From contig DAIEQP010000394.1 of NCBI GenBank assembly GCA_027347805.1, positions 1 through 7,956 of the forward strand: a stretch of DNA of 7,956 bases. The letters run 5' to 3'. Position numbers and translations under genes: made by a program. The stretch comes from Ignavibacteria bacterium. GTDB lineage: Bacteria > Bacteroidota > Ignavibacteria > Ignavibacteriales > Melioribacteraceae. Position 1 is the first letter of the stretch; each line of letters opens with the position of its first letter. Positions 6,927 to 7,956 of the stretch are shown here, piece after piece. A model generated the notes under the pieces. That model had not been told where the DNA came from, ran no database searches, and saw nothing but the letters and a program-made list of their open reading frames with translations.

Positions 6927-6956
6927 TTGACACAAGTGGTGATAAAAATCTATTTT
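6927..6956 (+). promoter_or_regulatory. Promoter of tRNA-Asn
   Basis: A perfect -35 box TTGACA (6927-6932) is followed after 18 bases by TATTTT (6951-6956). The -10 box ends 22 bases before the first tRNA base, a normal distance for a short 5' leader. Just upstream, 6902-6917 is a run of A's followed by T's (palindromic AAAAAATATTTTTT), placed and composed like an UP element of a strong stable-RNA promoter. Confidence 0.6.
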
Positions 6957-6978
6957 TACGCCCACGTTTTGAATGTAT

Positions 6979-7050
6979 TCCGCGGTAGCTCAATGGCAGA
7001 GCATGCGGCTGTTAACCGCAGGGTTGTAGGTTCGAGCCCTACCCGCGGAG
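6979..7050 (+). tRNA. tRNA-Asn, anticodon GTT
   Basis: A complete 72-base cloverleaf. The acceptor stem TCCGCGG (6979-6985) pairs with CCGCGGA (7043-7049), with G7050 as discriminator. The D stem is GCTC/GAGC (6988-6991, 6999-7002). The anticodon stem is TGCGG/CCGCA (7004-7008, 7016-7020) around loop CTGTTAA, with anticodon GTT at 7011-7013. The variable loop has 5 bases, and the T stem GTAGG/CCTAC (7026-7030, 7038-7042) closes loop TTCGAGC. All stems are perfectly paired, so the gene should be functional. CCA is not encoded (CTC follows). Its 3' 12 bases overlap, antisense, the end of the recombinase gene, as expected when a mobile element uses the tRNA 3' end as its attachment site. Confidence 0.97.
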
Positions 7051-7062
7051 CTCATAGGGACT
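7026..7062. other. Candidate element attachment junction at the tRNA-Asn 3' end
   Basis: An intact tRNA 3' end meets a recombinase gene facing it, and the recombinase stop codon (7039-7041) lies in the T arm. This arrangement is typical of integrated genomic islands. The exact crossover cannot be fixed because the other end of the element is outside the window. The recombinase-side sequence is visibly more AT-rich than the host genes to the left. Confidence 0.4.
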
Positions 7063-7956
7063 GAGAAGCTTAAAATCTTCGTAAGTCCCTTTTTTTATAT
7101 ATGCTTGCATAGGTTCGCACCGAGTATCTTTCTGCAAATTTTCATTTAACAACAGAAAAGGTTTTTCTAACTGAATTTCAAGTTTTTTATCTAGTAATGA
7201 CAGGTTCGCACCTACAATACTTAGAATACTTCTTTTTATTTCACTATTGCCACAATCAAATTTTTCTTTTACATCCTTCGTGAAGTTCAAAAAATCTATT
7301 GTTTGTTGGTTACTTCTTTCGATATCTGGTAATTTATTCAATGCTAACTCTAATGATTTTTTATCCTCAATTAATTCTTTTTTCTTTCGGTCATATTCCT
7401 CATCACTAATACTTTCATTTATTTTTAGATTTAATAATGTATCTAACTTCCTTTCGATGATCGAGAGCTCTCTTTTTTGATTAGTTCTAATTATACTAAT
7501 GTTATCACCATCCATATCATTGCCAGATTTTATTGTATCAATAGCCCAGACAATAAACTCATCTGGTAATTCTAGGTTAGATAGGTGTTGACTTATCTGT
7601 TGTTCAAGATTTTTTACTTCTATTGTTTTTTGCGTGCAACTTGGATCTTTTCTTTTTGTGCACTGATAGTATATATACTCATGAACATTTCCATTCTTTT
7701 GTGTTTTATTTTTTTCTTCACCTGTAATCATTGCACCACATTCACCACATTTAATCATTCCTCTATAGGTCATTTCTTTAGTTCTAAATCTTCCTTTCAA
7801 ACTTCTACCTAAAATACTTTGAACCAAATTAAACTCTTCCTTTGTTATCATAGGTTTGTGAAGCCCTTTATAAAAATTTCCACTTCCGATAGGATATTCA
7901 TATTCACCAGTATAGAATATATTATTGAAAATGTAATAGATGCTATTGCGACTTAC
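7039..7956 (-). CDS. Large serine recombinase (integrase), C-terminal 305 residues; 5' end beyond the window
   Basis: The reading frame is open from the window edge (7956) to TAG at 7039-7041. The ATG at 7849-7851 is internal: upstream codons read on as SRNSIYYIFNNIFYTGEYE, the conserved end of the Recombinase domain, into HKPMITKEEF (about residues 33-42 of the visible part). A zinc ribbon follows (Cys70, Cys73, Cys99, Cys107; C-x2-C-x25-C-x7-C). Then comes a long charged coiled coil (about 155-210) and a C-terminal block with KRSILSIVGANLSLLDKKL. The catalytic serine domain, about 200 residues, lies outside the window. The enzyme would integrate and excise the element carrying it. Its last codons run through the tRNA terminator and 12 bases of tRNA-Asn, so its tail may depend on the integration site. 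AT-rich base use differs from the host operon. Confidence 0.88.
   Translation of the reverse strand, partial: VSRNSIYYIFNNIFYTGEYEYPIGSGNFYKGLHKPMITKEEFNLVQSILGRSLKGRFRTKEMTYRGMIKCGECGAMITGEEKNKTQKNGNVHEYIYYQCTKRKDPSCTQKTIEVKNLEQQISQHLSNLELPDEFIVWAIDTIKSGNDMDGDNISIIRTNQKRELSIIERKLDTLLNLKINESISDEEYDRKKKELIEDKKSLELALNKLPDIERSNQQTIDFLNFTKDVKEKFDCGNSEIKRSILSIVGANLSLLDKKLEIQLEKPFLLLNENLQKDTRCEPMQAYIKKGTYEDFKLLSPYELRG
7056..7096 (+). terminator. Terminator of tRNA-Asn, embedded in the recombinase tail
   Basis: AGGGACT (7056-7062) pairs with AGTCCCT (7084-7090), with an inner GAAG/CTTC stem (7065-7068, 7077-7080) and a run of seven T's (7090-7096). It starts 6 bases after the tRNA and would end its transcript. 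It lies wholly inside the antisense recombinase coding sequence. Confidence 0.75.
7111..7212. repeat. Short direct repeat AGGTTCGCACC (two copies)
   Basis: The 11-base word AGGTTCGCACC occurs at 7111-7121 and 7202-7212, both within the recombinase gene but in different reading frames, so shared protein sequence does not explain it. It resembles the tRNA T-arm at 7028-7038 (AGGTTCGAGCC, two mismatches). It could mark recombinase-binding or former core sites; chance cannot be excluded. Confidence 0.4.

Noticed and set aside
6731..6978. Cobalamin riboswitch ahead of the B12-dependent mutase operon
   Set aside because: No B12-box or GCCACTG-like element is visible, and the gap is largely AT-rich promoter sequence.
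7039..7851. A 270-residue recombinase starting at the ATG at 7849-7851
   Set aside because: The frame stays open to the window edge and the upstream codons continue conserved recombinase sequence, so this ATG is an internal Met and the gene is truncated by the window.

Overview
AT-rich bacterial chromosome. Weak-to-moderate Shine-Dalgarno sites and an OadG-type tail ending in a SPWSSKIYG motif, as I recall it from Bacteroidota-type proteins, suggest the Bacteroidota/Ignavibacteria/Chlorobi group. That placement is inference; no phylogenetic marker is present.

Layout. A 52-residue membrane peptide resembling the transmembrane part of a decarboxylase gamma subunit (OadG) lies at the left edge on the + strand (15-173). 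It ends at a hairpin terminator shared with a convergent TerC-family gene (233-1159, -). A second, diverged TerC paralogue follows (1261-2214, -) with its own terminator. Next, all on the - strand and transcribed right to left, is a propionyl/methylmalonyl-CoA operon: methylmalonyl-CoA mutase large subunit (5051-6730), methylmalonyl-CoA epimerase (4606-5007), biotin-dependent carboxyltransferase MmdA/PccB (2957-4516), a soluble OadG C-terminal piece (2703-2948) and a biotin carrier protein (2250-2693). terC2 starts only 35 nt after the biotin carrier and may be its last gene. To the right is a complete tRNA-Asn(GTT) with promoter and terminator (+, 6927-7096). A convergent, 5'-truncated large serine recombinase follows (7039-7956, -); its stop codon lies inside the tRNA gene, as expected at the edge of an integrated element.

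How the genes work together. The mutase and epimerase interconvert succinyl-CoA and methylmalonyl-CoA. The carboxyltransferase and biotin carrier then decarboxylate methylmalonyl-CoA to propionyl-CoA (coupled to Na+ export if an OadB beta subunit is present) or run in reverse as a propionyl-CoA carboxylase (if a biotin carboxylase is present). Neither OadB, a biotin carboxylase nor the B12-binding mutase subunit is in the window. The most interesting points are an OadG subunit apparently split into a membrane piece and a soluble piece at separate loci, relocated charged residues in the second TerC paralogue, and the recombinase reading into the tRNA gene.
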